Shown here in pieces: positions 34,419 through 43,485 of a DNA stretch of 64,000 bases. Origin of the DNA: CAVYTF01 sp963771435 (GTDB taxonomy: Bacteria; Bacteroidota; Bacteroidia; Chitinophagales; Chitinophagaceae); NCBI GenBank assembly GCA_963771435.1, contig CAVYTF010000028.1:62001-126000 (forward strand), written 5' to 3'. A program made the translations under genes and the position numbers. Within the stretch, counting starts at the first letter, position 1, and each line of letters opens with the position of its first letter. The notes under the pieces are model-generated. The model searched no databases, was not told the DNA's origin, and saw only the letters and a list, made by a program, of their open reading frames with translations.

Positions 34419-34598
34419 CCCATAGAACCAGGGCTGTACATTGGCCTATCGAAGTATCCTATCGCTCCTACGGAGCTTTATTGCTTTCTTTTGGTAGCAT
34501 TTCTATTAATATTCTGCCTCCAGGAGGCTCTGCTAATTGATTAATGGAATAATTTAGAATGAAGGGAAAGTTGATTTTTAATATTCTGGCTGTAAGTA

Positions 34599-34606
34599 TA
34601 AATTTG
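34599..34606 (+). promoter_or_regulatory. Probable -7 element for yebC (TAAATTTG)
   Basis: TAAATTTG matches TAnnTTTG exactly and lies 40 bases before the yebC start. The nearest TTG upstream (34571-34573) is a little too far, so the -33 box is weak. Confidence 0.4.
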
Positions 34607-34645
34607 CATCCTTCTAAAAGGTATAAAACAATAATTAAATAATTT

Positions 34646-35368
34646 ATGGGAAGGATATTTGAAGTGAGGAAGGCGACCATGTTTGCGCGGTGGGATAAGA
34701 TGGCGAAACAGTTTACGCGCATTGGTAAAGAAATTATTATTGCTGTAAAGGCAGGTGGCCCGAACCCTTCGGACAATGCTGCTTTGAGAAGGTTGTTTCA
34801 AAACGCACGGAGTGTTGGTATGCCGAAGGACAGGGTGGAAGCTGCGATAAAACGTGCGCAGGGAAAGGAACTGGTGAATTATGATGAGATATTGTATGAG
34901 GGCTATGGAGGGCATGGGGTGGCGATACTGGTGGAAACTGCTACTGATAACCATGTGCGTACGGTAGCGAATGTGAAAAGCATCTTTAACAAAACGGGCG
35001 GTACATTGGGCAACAGCGGCAGTGTTAGTTTCCAGTTCAAGAAGATGGGAGTTTTTAAACTAAAACCGGAAGGTTTGAATATTGATGACCTGGAGTTTGA
35101 ACTGATAGATTTCGGGCTGGAAGAAATGGGCGAAAGTACAGACGATGAGGGTAATACGGTTGTGATATTGCGGAGCGCGTTCGTGGATTTTGGCAGGCTG
35201 CAAAAAGCATTGGAAGATAAAAAAATTACTCCTATCAGCGCGGAACTGGAATGGATACCTACGACCACGGTGCCTGTGAGCGATGAGCAGGCGGAAGATG
35301 TGAGCAAACTGATAGAAAAGCTGGAACAGGATGAAGATGTGAGTAAGGTGTTTCATAATATGGGGTAG
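34646..35368 (+). CDS. YebC/PmpR-family protein
   Basis: The 240-residue product is a full YebC-type protein: GRIFEVRKATMFARWDKMAKQ, the NPSDNAALRRLFQNARSVGMP region, YEGYGGHGVAILVETATDN and GTLGNSGSVSFQFKK. The family has been described as transcription regulators. More recent work also links members to relief of ribosome stalling, so the biological role here is open. Simple repeats begin right after its stop. Confidence 0.93.
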   Translation: MGRIFEVRKATMFARWDKMAKQFTRIGKEIIIAVKAGGPNPSDNAALRRLFQNARSVGMPKDRVEAAIKRAQGKELVNYDEILYEGYGGHGVAILVETATDNHVRTVANVKSIFNKTGGTLGNSGSVSFQFKKMGVFKLKPEGLNIDDLEFELIDFGLEEMGESTDDEGNTVVILRSAFVDFGRLQKALEDKKITPISAELEWIPTTTVPVSDEQAEDVSKLIEKLEQDEDVSKVFHNMG

Positions 35369-35449
35369 AGTGAATGGATAATGGAGAATTGAGAATTGAG
35401 AATTGAAAATGGGGAATGGAGAATTGATAATGGAGAATGGAGAATGGAG
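35369..35449. repeat. AATGGAGAATTG-type simple repeat that runs into the next gene
   Basis: Imperfect 7-12 bp units of GAGAATTGAGAATTG and AATGGAGAATGG fill the whole gap after the yebC stop. They continue into the first codons of the DCC-family gene. Confidence 0.75.
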
Positions 35450-35840
35450 GCCGGTTGTGCTGTTTGATGGGGTTTGCAATTTGTGCAGCAGCAGTGTACA
35501 GTTCATCATTAAGCATGATAAGAAAAGGCTTTTCCGTTTTGCTTCTTTGCAATCGGGTTTCGGACAAAAAGTGATAGAGCAGTTTGGGTTGCCTGCGGAT
35601 GAACTGAACTCTTTTATTTTATTGAAGGATAATAAGATATATACGAAATCTACAGGAGCGCTGATGATATTGAGGAAGCTGAATGGATCGCTGCCGTTGG
35701 CCTATGGGTTTATTGTTGTGCCTAAGTTTATAAGAGATGCTATTTATACCTATATAGCGAAGCACCGGTATAAATGGTTTGGGAAAAAAGACGCTTGCTG
35801 GATACCTACGCCAGAGTTGAAGGGGTTATTTATTGAATGA
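35430..35840 (+). CDS. DCC-family thiol-disulfide oxidoreductase-like protein (DUF393)
   Basis: The 136-residue protein has the DUF393/DCC signature DGVCNLCSSSVQFI (about 10-23), in which the two cysteines form a putative redox motif, and a helical remainder ending KKDACWIPTPELKGLF. The family is predicted to be thioredoxin-like, but its role is unproven. The start is uncertain: TTG 35403, ATG 35409 and ATG 35430 all lie within simple repeats, so the first 7-16 residues are repeat-encoded. It ends 2 bp from the convergent ispH. Confidence 0.85.
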   Translation: MENGEWRPVVLFDGVCNLCSSSVQFIIKHDKKRLFRFASLQSGFGQKVIEQFGLPADELNSFILLKDNKIYTKSTGALMILRKLNGSLPLAYGFIVVPKFIRDAIYTYIAKHRYKWFGKKDACWIPTPELKGLFIE

Positions 35841-35842
35841 CT

Positions 35843-37084
35843 TTACAGGGCTTCAGTTAAGGCAAACATTTCAGCCATTTCATCTACTTTTTCTGCTGCA
35901 CTGTAAAAACCTGCCAGTTTTCTTATTACGTCTTCTACCACAGCATCTGGGCAGCTTGCGCCGCTGGTGATGAGGATCTTTACAGGTGTTGTTTGAGGCA
36001 GGAACCCGTAAGTGATGGTTTCTTCTTTTGTTTGCCAGTTGCAGTGGAGGATCTCTTGTGACGAAATGATTTTATCTGCGGAATTGATAAAGTAAGTTGG
36101 CAGCTTTTCTTCGCATAGTTCTACGAGATGGGAAGTATTGCTGCTATTGTAGCCGCCGACCACAATGGCAAAATCTGCTTCTGTTTCCAACATGCCTGCA
36201 ACGGCAGATTGGTTGTCGTTTGTGGCGTAGCAAAGGGTGTCACGGGTGTCTGCAAAACGGGAACCGATGGTCTCGTCATTCAGCTTAAAATGTTCTTTTA
36301 TAACGTTTTTTAGATACTCCGCAATGGCCTGTGTATCGCTTGCCAGTTGGGTTGTCTGGTTCACTACGCCTATGTGCTGGAGGTGAACAGATGCGTCGAA
36401 GCCAAGGGAAAACCTTCCTTTGAATTCGTTGTAAAATTGTTCATACGGTTTTTCCTGTGTAATATACTTTGCCAACTCTTTTGTTTCCTCCATGTCATTT
36501 ACAACAACGGTGGGAGTGTGTTGGGAAGCATGGGAAAATGTTGCGCGTGTTTCTTCATGTTTAGGCTTCCCGTGTACAACGATGCTGAAACCTTTGCGTG
36601 CTATCTGTTCGCTACGGTTCCATACTTTTTCCACAAAGGGGCAGGTGGTATTGTACTTTTCTGTGTGTATGTTCTTTTCGTTCAGGAGCTTTTCTATTTC
36701 AAGGGTGGTGCCAAAGGCGGGGATAATGACCACATCTTCTGCTGTAAGGGCATCAAAAGGCACGAGTTGTTTGCCATAGGTGTCCTGCAAGAATGTGACA
36801 CCACGTTGCTGCAGGTCGGCATTTACCTGCGGATTGTGGATCATTTCACTTAGCAAGAATATTCTTTTGCCCTTATTTTCATCAATGGTTTTAAAGGCGA
36901 TCTCTATGGCATTTTCCACACCGTAGCAGAAACCGAAATGGCGGGCAAGAAAGAGTTGCAAAGCACCGAAATTGAGCAGGGTGGGGGTAAAGTCTTTCTT
37001 TAGCTTATCATCCTGCTTGCGCCTTTCTTTTATAGCACTTATCAGGTTGCTGCGGTATATATTAGGAACGTTGAACTGCTTCAT
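35843..37084 (-). CDS. ispH: 4-hydroxy-3-methylbut-2-enyl diphosphate reductase
   Basis: The 413-residue protein is of the long IspH form found in Bacteroidota. The three Fe-S cysteines are in HFGFCYGVENA (C53), YNTTCPFVEKVW and SGASCPDAVVEDV. The second motif HGKPKHEETRATFSH and FADTRDTLCYATNDNQSA also fit. It makes IPP and DMAPP in the last step of the MEP pathway. ATG 37084 gives a normal N-terminal extension; 37105 would add seven residues. Confidence 0.93.
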   Translation of the reverse strand: MKQFNVPNIYRSNLISAIKERRKQDDKLKKDFTPTLLNFGALQLFLARHFGFCYGVENAIEIAFKTIDENKGKRIFLLSEMIHNPQVNADLQQRGVTFLQDTYGKQLVPFDALTAEDVVIIPAFGTTLEIEKLLNEKNIHTEKYNTTCPFVEKVWNRSEQIARKGFSIVVHGKPKHEETRATFSHASQHTPTVVVNDMEETKELAKYITQEKPYEQFYNEFKGRFSLGFDASVHLQHIGVVNQTTQLASDTQAIAEYLKNVIKEHFKLNDETIGSRFADTRDTLCYATNDNQSAVAGMLETEADFAIVVGGYNSSNTSHLVELCEEKLPTYFINSADKIISSQEILHCNWQTKEETITYGFLPQTTPVKILITSGASCPDAVVEDVIRKLAGFYSAAEKVDEMAEMFALTEAL

Positions 37085-37184
37085 GTAGACACTAAGATAC
37101 AGCAAAGCTATATTATAAGTCGTTTTGTGTGTGGAGAGCGATGTAGCATTAACTTTAATCTACATCAATTTGCCGGTTGACGAC

Positions 37185-37790
37185 TTATCCGACCGACTCA
37201 CCGGGAGGCATTTCGGGTGAACTGAGCGGCTGATATTCGAGAATAAGAACCCCGTTGTCGACTGCACGAAATTGTTTGAGCCTGAATTTCTTTAGTTCCA
37301 GACTATCGTCGAATAGCCTCAACCCGCCGCCTACCGAGAGGGGGTATACCATCAGCCGCAGCTCGTCGATGAGATCGTGGTGGAGCAGGGCCTTGACGAG
37401 CGTGGCGCTACCGTAGACGAGGATATCACCACCATTGGACTGCTTCAGTGCAGCGACGTCATTGGCCACGTCGCGAAGGATATGGCTGTTATTCCACTCC
37501 GCCTTTTGCAGGCTTCGTGATACGACATATTTCGGCATCCGGTTAATGGGGCCACCGAACACGTCGTCAGCGTGGCCTGGCCAAAAAGCGGCGAATATTT
37601 CGTAAGTGGTTTTGCCCAACAGCAATGTATCCACGCTGGAAAGTTCATCGATCTTGTACTTGCCAGTTTCTGGAGAGCCAGGGATGTATTTGAGCTGCCA
37701 ACCGCCATGAGGATGAGGGGTTTCATCGCCTCCAGGCGCTTCGATGACACCATCGAGAGTGATGAATTCGGTTACTATGATCTTTCTCAT
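37185..37790 (-). CDS. Dihydrofolate reductase-like (RibD C-terminal domain) protein
   Basis: The 201-residue protein begins MRKIIVTEFITLDGVIEAPG and has TLLLGKTTYEIFAAFWPG, KYVVSRSLQ and GGDILVYGSATLVKALLHHDLIDE, written here in pieces as GGDILVYGSATLVKAL and HDLIDELRLM. This is the RibD_C/DHFR-like family, which binds NADPH. Members are often of unknown substrate. The start at 37790 fits the family; the longer frame adds 23 unlikely residues. Confidence 0.87.
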   Translation of the reverse strand: MRKIIVTEFITLDGVIEAPGGDETPHPHGGWQLKYIPGSPETGKYKIDELSSVDTLLLGKTTYEIFAAFWPGHADDVFGGPINRMPKYVVSRSLQKAEWNNSHILRDVANDVAALKQSNGGDILVYGSATLVKALLHHDLIDELRLMVYPLSVGGGLRLFDDSLELKKFRLKQFRAVDNGVLILEYQPLSSPEMPPGESVG

Positions 37791-37799
37791 GTTCTTTTT

Positions 37800-38160
37800 T
37801 GTAAAATTAGCTATGTTGTTTGATGAAACAGGAGGAAAAAATGACATTAACAGGGGCAAATGCGACGGGTGGGGAGCAGGCAGGGGTCAATGATAGTTGA
37901 TGGTGTTGAATTTTTGTAGGTTGTCTATATTGGGTTCAGTTAATAAGCAGTTTTTGCTGATCGGGATTATTGATCTGATCAAATGCAATGCATAACCGCA
38001 ATGACTTTGCTGGACACAGGCTATGCTAAAAGAAACATTGCGGAGAAGAAGAGTTGTTGTTGCCATGCTTTCACAAATGCTAAACCATTAGCGGTAATTG
38101 TACAGCGACATCCTGCGACTTCAAACTTCCCCACATTCTTCTCTTTAAAAAATATTTGGG
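37800..38160. other. Intergenic region
   Basis: I see no credible gene here. The open frame at 37983-38222 lacks start context and overlaps the ArsR promoter. Confidence 0.5.
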
Positions 38161-38167
38161 AAAAATA

Positions 38168-38199
38168 TTTGCGAAACCGAATAGTTGCGCATATATTTG
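38168..38199 (+). promoter_or_regulatory. Bacteroidota-type promoter of the ArsR operon
   Basis: TTTG at 38168-38171 and TATATTTG at 38192-38199 match the -33/-7 consensus with a 20-base spacer. The ArsR start lies 36 bases downstream. The ATATTTGNGNAA words at 38152-38175 form a direct repeat in the same place and could be an ArsR operator, though no clear palindrome is visible. Confidence 0.6.
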
Positions 38200-38234
38200 C
38201 AACCGATCGGCTTCTCAAATAAAAATTAAACAAT

Positions 38235-38555
38235 ATGAGACGAGACATTTTTCAGGCAATAGCCGACCCGACAAGGCGGGCAATTATTATCCTGATTGCA
38301 TTGCAGGCAATGACACCGAACGCCATTGCCGACAACTTCAACACTACCCGGCAATCTGTTTCTAAACACCTTCGCATACTCACAGAATGCGAACTGGTAA
38401 AACAGGAACAACAAGGCAGGGAAATTTACTATTCACTTGAAATTGAAAAAATGAAAGAGATCGACAAATGGATCGACCAATTCAGAAAAATCTGGGAAAC
38501 CCGATTTAATCAACTTGACAAAGTATTATCAACAATTAAAAAACAGAAAAAATGA
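38235..38555 (+). CDS. ArsR-family winged-helix transcriptional regulator
   Basis: The 106-residue protein begins with the pattern RRDIFQAIADPTRRAIIILI and has a winged helix (about 12-85) with MTPNAIADNFNTTRQSVSKH as recognition region and REIYYSLEIEKM as wing. It lacks the CxC metal site of ArsR/SmtB metal sensors, so it is of the non-metal type often paired with AHSA1 proteins. It overlaps the next gene by 4 bp (ATGA), and probably represses its own operon. Confidence 0.92.
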   Translation: MRRDIFQAIADPTRRAIIILIALQAMTPNAIADNFNTTRQSVSKHLRILTECELVKQEQQGREIYYSLEIEKMKEIDKWIDQFRKIWETRFNQLDKVLSTIKKQKK

Positions 38556-39049
38556 ACAACTTGCTATTTGATTTTACCGTTGACAAAGCAACAAAAACGG
38601 TATTTATAAACAGGGAATTTGATGCCGATCTTTCGCTGGTATGGGATGCTTTTACCAAACAGGAAATTCTTGACCAATGGTGGGCGCCTAAACCATATGC
38701 ATCAAAAACAAAAATTATGGATTTCAAAGTGGGCGGACGAAGATTTTATGCCATGGTAAGCCCGGAAGGACAAGAGCGATGGTCAATTCAGAAATATACT
38801 TCCATTAGCCCAAAAACCAATTTTAAATTTTTGAATGCTTTTGCAGACAAAGATGAAAACCCTGAATTGCCGGGTTCTGAATGGGATTTGAATTTCAGCG
38901 AACAAAACGGAACAACAAAAGTGAGCATTAGTATTTACAATGAATCCCTTGAACGCATGGAGAAGCAGATTGAAATGGGCTTTAAAGAAGGATTTACAAT
39001 GACACTGAATTATTTGGGAGACCTGTTGGCAACTTTAAAGCAAAAATGA
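38552..39049 (+). CDS. SRPBCC/AHSA1-family protein
   Basis: The 165-residue protein is an AHSA1-like START-fold protein: FINREFDADLSLVWDAFTKQ, WWAPKPYASKTKIMDFKVGG, GWDLNF-like SEWDLNFSEQNGTTKVS, and a final helix. Such proteins bind hydrophobic ligands. It is translated from an ATGA overlap with the ArsR gene, so the two are coupled. The ligand is unknown. Confidence 0.9.
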   Translation: MNNLLFDFTVDKATKTVFINREFDADLSLVWDAFTKQEILDQWWAPKPYASKTKIMDFKVGGRRFYAMVSPEGQERWSIQKYTSISPKTNFKFLNAFADKDENPELPGSEWDLNFSEQNGTTKVSISIYNESLERMEKQIEMGFKEGFTMTLNYLGDLLATLKQK

Positions 39050-39112
39050 TCATTTCCTGCAAAGGCTTTGGATAAAATATTAATAAGTAACCAATTTAAA
39101 AAATAAAAAATT

Positions 39113-39542
39113 ATGGCACTCATCAATCCTCACATCAACTTCAACGGAAATGCCGAAGAAGCGTTTACATTTTACAAATCAGTATTTGGCGGAGAGTTCG
39201 CAAAGATCATTCGTTTCAAAGATATCGCAAGCGCTGAATTTCCGGTAGCGGAAAATGAGGCAAATAAAATTATGCATATCGCTTTGCCCATCGGTCCAAA
39301 TATGTTAATGGCCAATGATGTTCCGGAAATTATGGGACGAACAAATGAAAATGAAAACAGGACTAAAATATTTATTAAAACAGAAAGTCGGGAAGAAGCC
39401 GACAAATTATTTAATGGGCTGTCAGCAGGCGGAAATGTTGAAATGCCTATTGGCGATAGCTCCCTGGGGTTCCTATTTTGCGATGTTCAGAGACAAATAC
39501 GGTATTGAATGGATGGTGGATTTTACCTCTTCAGCCGACTGA
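39113..39542 (+). CDS. PhnB-like VOC-family protein (frameshifted near the 3' end)
   Basis: The first frame starts INPHINFNGNAEEAFTFYKS and follows the PhnB/3-demethylubiquinone methyltransferase-like VOC family to MPIGDSS. There one extra C (CCC at 39462-39464) breaks it. The other frame finishes with the conserved WGSYFAMFRDKYGIEWMVDF and a stop at 39542. Read through, it has about 142 residues, the family length. Members are glyoxalase-fold proteins of mostly unknown substrate. It is the third gene of the ArsR-AHSA1 unit, which is a common grouping. Confidence 0.85.
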
Positions 39543-39599
39543 TCAGCAACTGCAAAGAATTATTTATCCAGCATAACAGTTCCCGAATTTTGTTAAACA

Positions 39600-39809
39600 A
39601 TGGTTGAAGTTTTTAAAACAAATGTTCTGAAAAAAACACAAAGCAACATGTTGCTTTGTGTTTTGTCTGAAGCATTCCCATCGGTTAAAATTAATTTTGA
39701 CCTTTCAGATCGTGATAAGGTGCTTAGAGTTGAAGCAGACAATATGGAGGCGTTAAGAATAATGAGACTTGTAAAGGAATATGGATTTAATTGTGAGTTA
39801 TTAGACTAA
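39600..39809 (+). CDS. Small hypothetical protein
   Basis: The 69-residue product (VEVFKTNVLKKTQSNMLLCV near the start) has a beta-alpha-beta pattern reminiscent of small ferredoxin-like metal- or ligand-binding folds such as HMA, but lacks the CxxC motif. It follows the PhnB-like gene by 57 bp on the same strand and may be co-transcribed. The coding call is moderately secure. Confidence 0.6.
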   Translation: MVEVFKTNVLKKTQSNMLLCVLSEAFPSVKINFDLSDRDKVLRVEADNMEALRIMRLVKEYGFNCELLD

Positions 39810-39871
39810 TAGCAAAAAACGGGTGCCTGCACAGCCAAGTTCTACATCATCGGGGTGGATGCCGTAATGAA

Positions 39872-41381
39872 CTATTTAACTGTCCCGCTACCAGTAATAA
39901 AAGCAGCGACATTCTTTTTAAAGTCAACGAGGCAGGACGGGTTTATGTACATCATGTGGCCGGCCTGGTAATACTTCATGGTGACATTGGCACGTATATT
40001 TTTCTCCAGCCCTAAATGGTCAAAAGTGTATTCTGTGGCATAGAAGGGGGTTGCCAGATCAAAGTAACCATTGAACACCAGTATCTTCAGATTGGGGTTT
40101 TTGCTCATGGCATCTGCTAGGTCAACACCTGTGTTTGGTAACACAGGGTCGCCTGCTGCGCCATTGGAAGAGTGCGTCCAATCCCATTTAAAACCTTCTG
40201 CACTGTATGCTGAAGTGTGGTACTGGTAATTCTTATTCACTTTCAGATCATCATAAAAATAACTCATAAACGCGGCGGTAAAAGCAGGGCTTATCTCGCT
40301 GCTTTGCGGGTCAAACTGGGAATATTCGCTCAACAGGTCCTGGTTATAACCTTTATAGCGTGCATCCAAACGCCCTGCAGTAAGATGGTCGCTGCGGAGA
40401 AGCTCCTGTGTAAACTGTGGCTCATTTACACGCAGGTTTGCCTTAGACCAGTAGTCTTTACTTAAGGAAGTGTAAGCATTAAGTTTAGTAAGCAACTGCT
40501 CTTTTTCTGCATCAGTGAGGGCATCGCCTTTCATGAGGTCTGAAGCATATTCACCGTTTGCAAAATCGCGCACTTCCTGCATGAAAGCCTCGAGGTTGGC
40601 TGGTTTGTTTGCCAGCTTATTGTGGTACCAAGCTACCGCTGCATAGGTAGGCAGGTGGAGAATAAAAGAAAGGTCATCGCCCTGCAGAAACTCCAGTGTA
40701 CGAAAATCAAGCACTGCGGACACAAGAATAACGCCATTCATTGCCATACCCGAATTCTCCTGCAGGTAATCTACTATGCCTGCAGAACGCGTAGTGCCAT
40801 AGCTTTCACCAAGCAAGTATTTAGGTGAGTTCCACCGGCTGTAGTCAGTAACATATTGCCTTATAAAATTGCTGATAGACTTAATGTCCTGATCCACACC
40901 CCAAAAATCTTTGTTTGTCGATTTTCCTATTGCATGGCTAAGGCCTGTACCCACGGATTTAAATCATTACCAGGTCGGTTACATCTACTATGGAATAATC
41001 ATTATCAACTACAGTATATGGTGCACCAGCATTGGAGGATGGATCGTTTACAACTACGCGGCGCGGGCCAAGAGCCCCCATGTGCAGCCACAAGGATGAC
41101 GAACCGGGGCCGCCATTATAAGCAAAAGTGATCGGCCGCTTGCTAGCATCTGGCTCTCCTTCTTTTGTATAAGCTGTAAAGCCAAACAAAGCGACTGAGG
41201 AATCTTTATCATTCCTGAGCAGAATGGTACCGGCAGTGGCTGTATAGTTAATGACCACCCCGTTTATCTTTACTGAATGGTGCGTTACAGACTTAGTAGC
41301 GGTGTCTTTGCCGGTATCTTGTGCATTTGCATTAATAAAGCAGGTTGAGAGGATGGTTAAAAGAAATAAGATCTTATTCAT
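39872..41381 (-). CDS. Serine carboxypeptidase, peptidase family S10 (frameshifted)
   Basis: Two frames (41381-40959 and 40954-39872) join into one protein of about 501 residues. A signal peptide (to NANAQ) precedes the S10 motifs: YNGGPGSSSLWLHMGALGP (oxyanion region), GESYGT (nucleophile Ser, about 192), FNGYFDLATPF (Asp, about 440) and QAGHMMYINP (His, about 474). The break falls in VDVTDLVMI...VGTGLSHAIG, at TTTAAA (40958-40963), where one extra base creates a stop. The enzyme would remove C-terminal residues from peptides in the periplasm or outside. The join is convincing because both sides are conserved. Confidence 0.88.
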
Positions 41382-41755
41382 AACAGTATGTTCTTTGTTT
41401 TAAGCGCTCAAAGTATATTTTTATGGTGTTATAAAAAAAATATTGTGATAAAAGAGAGATAAAAAGTACAAGTGGAAGATAAGGGCAGTTTTGTGTTTAT
41501 TGCTGACTGTAAAATGTTCCGCCGGAACAAAGGGAAATTTAAACGGCGGAACAACGAAATTTTGATGGCCTGGTTCGTATGCTCACCAACCCTTTTCAAC
41601 AAATAATGTTTACGTTGCGAAAACATGAAGCAGAGCTTAGGGGGAAATCGGCGCAATTGCCCCCATAAATGGCGTATTCAACCCCATAAAATATAATAAG
41701 ATGCGATAATTTTGTTGGTTCTTAATTTTTACCAAAATACACAAAACTTGCAAAT

Positions 41756-42535
41756 ATGAGTAACAGATTTAAATGCCTTAAAAATGTTGAACGAGCTTTA
41801 TTAGCTTGTTTTTTTCTATTTATTTCCATTCAGGGATTTTCTCAGACTGATCAGCAACTTGAGAAAATGCCGGTTGACCTGGAAAAAGACTTTGCTTTAA
41901 GCTGTCTTCCACCTCATTTGCGTGATGGTGCTACAGTTTATTTGCTGGACCCTCAGAAAGGTTATTATGTTGCCCGTAAAGGGTCTAATGGCTTTATCTG
42001 CTTTGTGACCAGAACAGAATGGGAATGGGGTAAATTCAGAAATGATATTGCAACTGCTATTAGTTATGATGCTGAAGGAGCCCAAACAATTTTTAAAGTT
42101 TACCAGGATGTGGCAGCAATGAGGGCTTCCGGGAAATACACTGCTTTAGAAGTTAAAGATACGGTGATGAGCAGGATCAGGAAAGGAATATATAAAGCCC
42201 CGGGCAGGTCTGGCATTTCTTATATGCTGGCTCCTGTTATGCGTTCCTACCCGGGCGATCCCGGTAATGACACCGTTATGACCATGAGCATGCCTCATTA
42301 TATGCCCTATGCTCCCTATATAACCAACGCAGATATTGGCAGTACCGGAGATGATTGGCCAATAATAGTTAACCCGGCTGCAATGCTACTGGGTGAAAGA
42401 AAGGGGCCATTTGGGTACATAATTATACCTGCAGGTAAGGAAGAAAGGGCAAAAATAGTAGCCGAAAACAAAGAACTGGTGAAAAGGCTTATTGCCTACA
42501 AGCCCTATTTTGCAATGGGTAATCCGAGTATGTAG
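41756..42535 (+). CDS. Secreted hypothetical protein
   Basis: The 259-residue protein has a signal peptide ending IQGFSQ. The mature part includes LPPHLRDGATVYLLDPQKGY, GSNGFICFVTRTEWEWG and repeated tyrosine/proline-rich stretches (MPHYMPYAPYITNADIGS). I recognise no domain. The order of elements suggests a compact beta-rich protein. It stands alone on the plus strand. Confidence 0.65.
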   Translation: MSNRFKCLKNVERALLACFFLFISIQGFSQTDQQLEKMPVDLEKDFALSCLPPHLRDGATVYLLDPQKGYYVARKGSNGFICFVTRTEWEWGKFRNDIATAISYDAEGAQTIFKVYQDVAAMRASGKYTALEVKDTVMSRIRKGIYKAPGRSGISYMLAPVMRSYPGDPGNDTVMTMSMPHYMPYAPYITNADIGSTGDDWPIIVNPAAMLLGERKGPFGYIIIPAGKEERAKIVAENKELVKRLIAYKPYFAMGNPSM

Positions 42536-42553
42536 CAGGAGTGGTTACAGGTA

Positions 42554-42615
42554 TTATTTTTTGCCGCCAAAGTTTTTAGAGATGCCGAAGTTTGCATTGA
42601 GGCTACTGGTAATAA
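42554..42615 (-). pseudogene. Possible C-terminal remnant of an outer membrane protein gene
   Basis: Just beyond the stop of the lipoprotein gene, another minus-strand frame reads TSSLNANFGISKNFGGKK-stop. It resembles the last strand of an outer membrane barrel and has no start codon or body. It is short and could be chance. Confidence 0.3.
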
Positions 42616-43421
42616 TATTTTTTAGCTGCTAATTCACAAAAATTAGCATAATTATTACCAAATGATTCTTCTGTAATTTTTCCATCAGCGTTCAAAGAGT
42701 AAGTCATTTTACCGCTTATGGTATCCGTAATAACACCGGTATAGTTTATGGGGCCGTATGTGCATAGGCTGTCAAAGGTGGATGCAGAAAACGTCTCTGC
42801 AAAAAAGGCGGCAATTACGGGGGACTGGTCGAAAGGTGTTTGGGGATATGAATATATATACAGCAGCGAATCTGTTTGGCGAAATACATTTGGCGTTGTC
42901 GTATACGTGTAAGTATAAGTACCTATTACTGTGTTCTGATTATTTAAGACCTGGCTTTCTGTAACCTCTGTAATGTTTTGACCTGTATAAGTGACATTAA
43001 AAATGAGCTGATCACTGCCAGAATATAAAATAACTGAATCTAATAAATTGGTGTTTGGCAAATAAATGAATTCTGCATTTATATCCCCAGCGATCCGTAA
43101 TGGTAATTTTGAAGGCGTTAATGTATAGTTTATTGTCCAATTAAGTGTATCCTCAACAAAACTAAGTGAAACATACTCAAAAGAATTCAGGTTAGTATAT
43201 TGAATAGAACATGTTTGTACATCCCATTGGTTATAGGGAGGAGAAAGAGAAGGATCAGGGCCAATGCTTGTTATATAATTCCCAGTATATCCAAACTGCC
43301 ATGCGCCTGCACTATCGTTGGAAATAGCCATTAGCTTAGTGCCATTGCCAGGTAAGCCGCTGCTTTTGAGGCAGCTACTTATTATTAAGGCGCTGATGAA
43401 AAGGATGAGTATGTGTTTCAT
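42603..43421 (-). CDS. Lipoprotein of unknown function
   Basis: The 272-residue protein has a lipobox ending LIISSC (Cys18). The mature part is beta-rich, with repeated short Tyr/Thr-rich strands (WTINYTLTPSKLPLRIAGD, GTYTYTYTTTPN), and resembles DUF4595/YD-repeat-like secreted proteins. The start at 43421 begins the signal peptide; the open frame extends 28 further residues upstream. The upstream gene (43486-44364) is a paralogue in the same orientation. Confidence 0.7.
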   Translation of the reverse strand: MKHILILFISALIISSCLKSSGLPGNGTKLMAISNDSAGAWQFGYTGNYITSIGPDPSLSPPYNQWDVQTCSIQYTNLNSFEYVSLSFVEDTLNWTINYTLTPSKLPLRIAGDINAEFIYLPNTNLLDSVILYSGSDQLIFNVTYTGQNITEVTESQVLNNQNTVIGTYTYTYTTTPNVFRQTDSLLYIYSYPQTPFDQSPVIAAFFAETFSASTFDSLCTYGPINYTGVITDTISGKMTYSLNADGKITEESFGNNYANFCELAAKKYYYQ

Positions 43422-43485
43422 GTGATTTGTTTTGAATGTTTTAGCTGAGCGGGCGATTTGTGCCATGTTGGTAATAAATGCTTCT

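Noticed and set aside
37983..38222. 79-codon frame upstream of the ArsR gene
   Set aside because: It covers a near-consensus promoter and has no family features.
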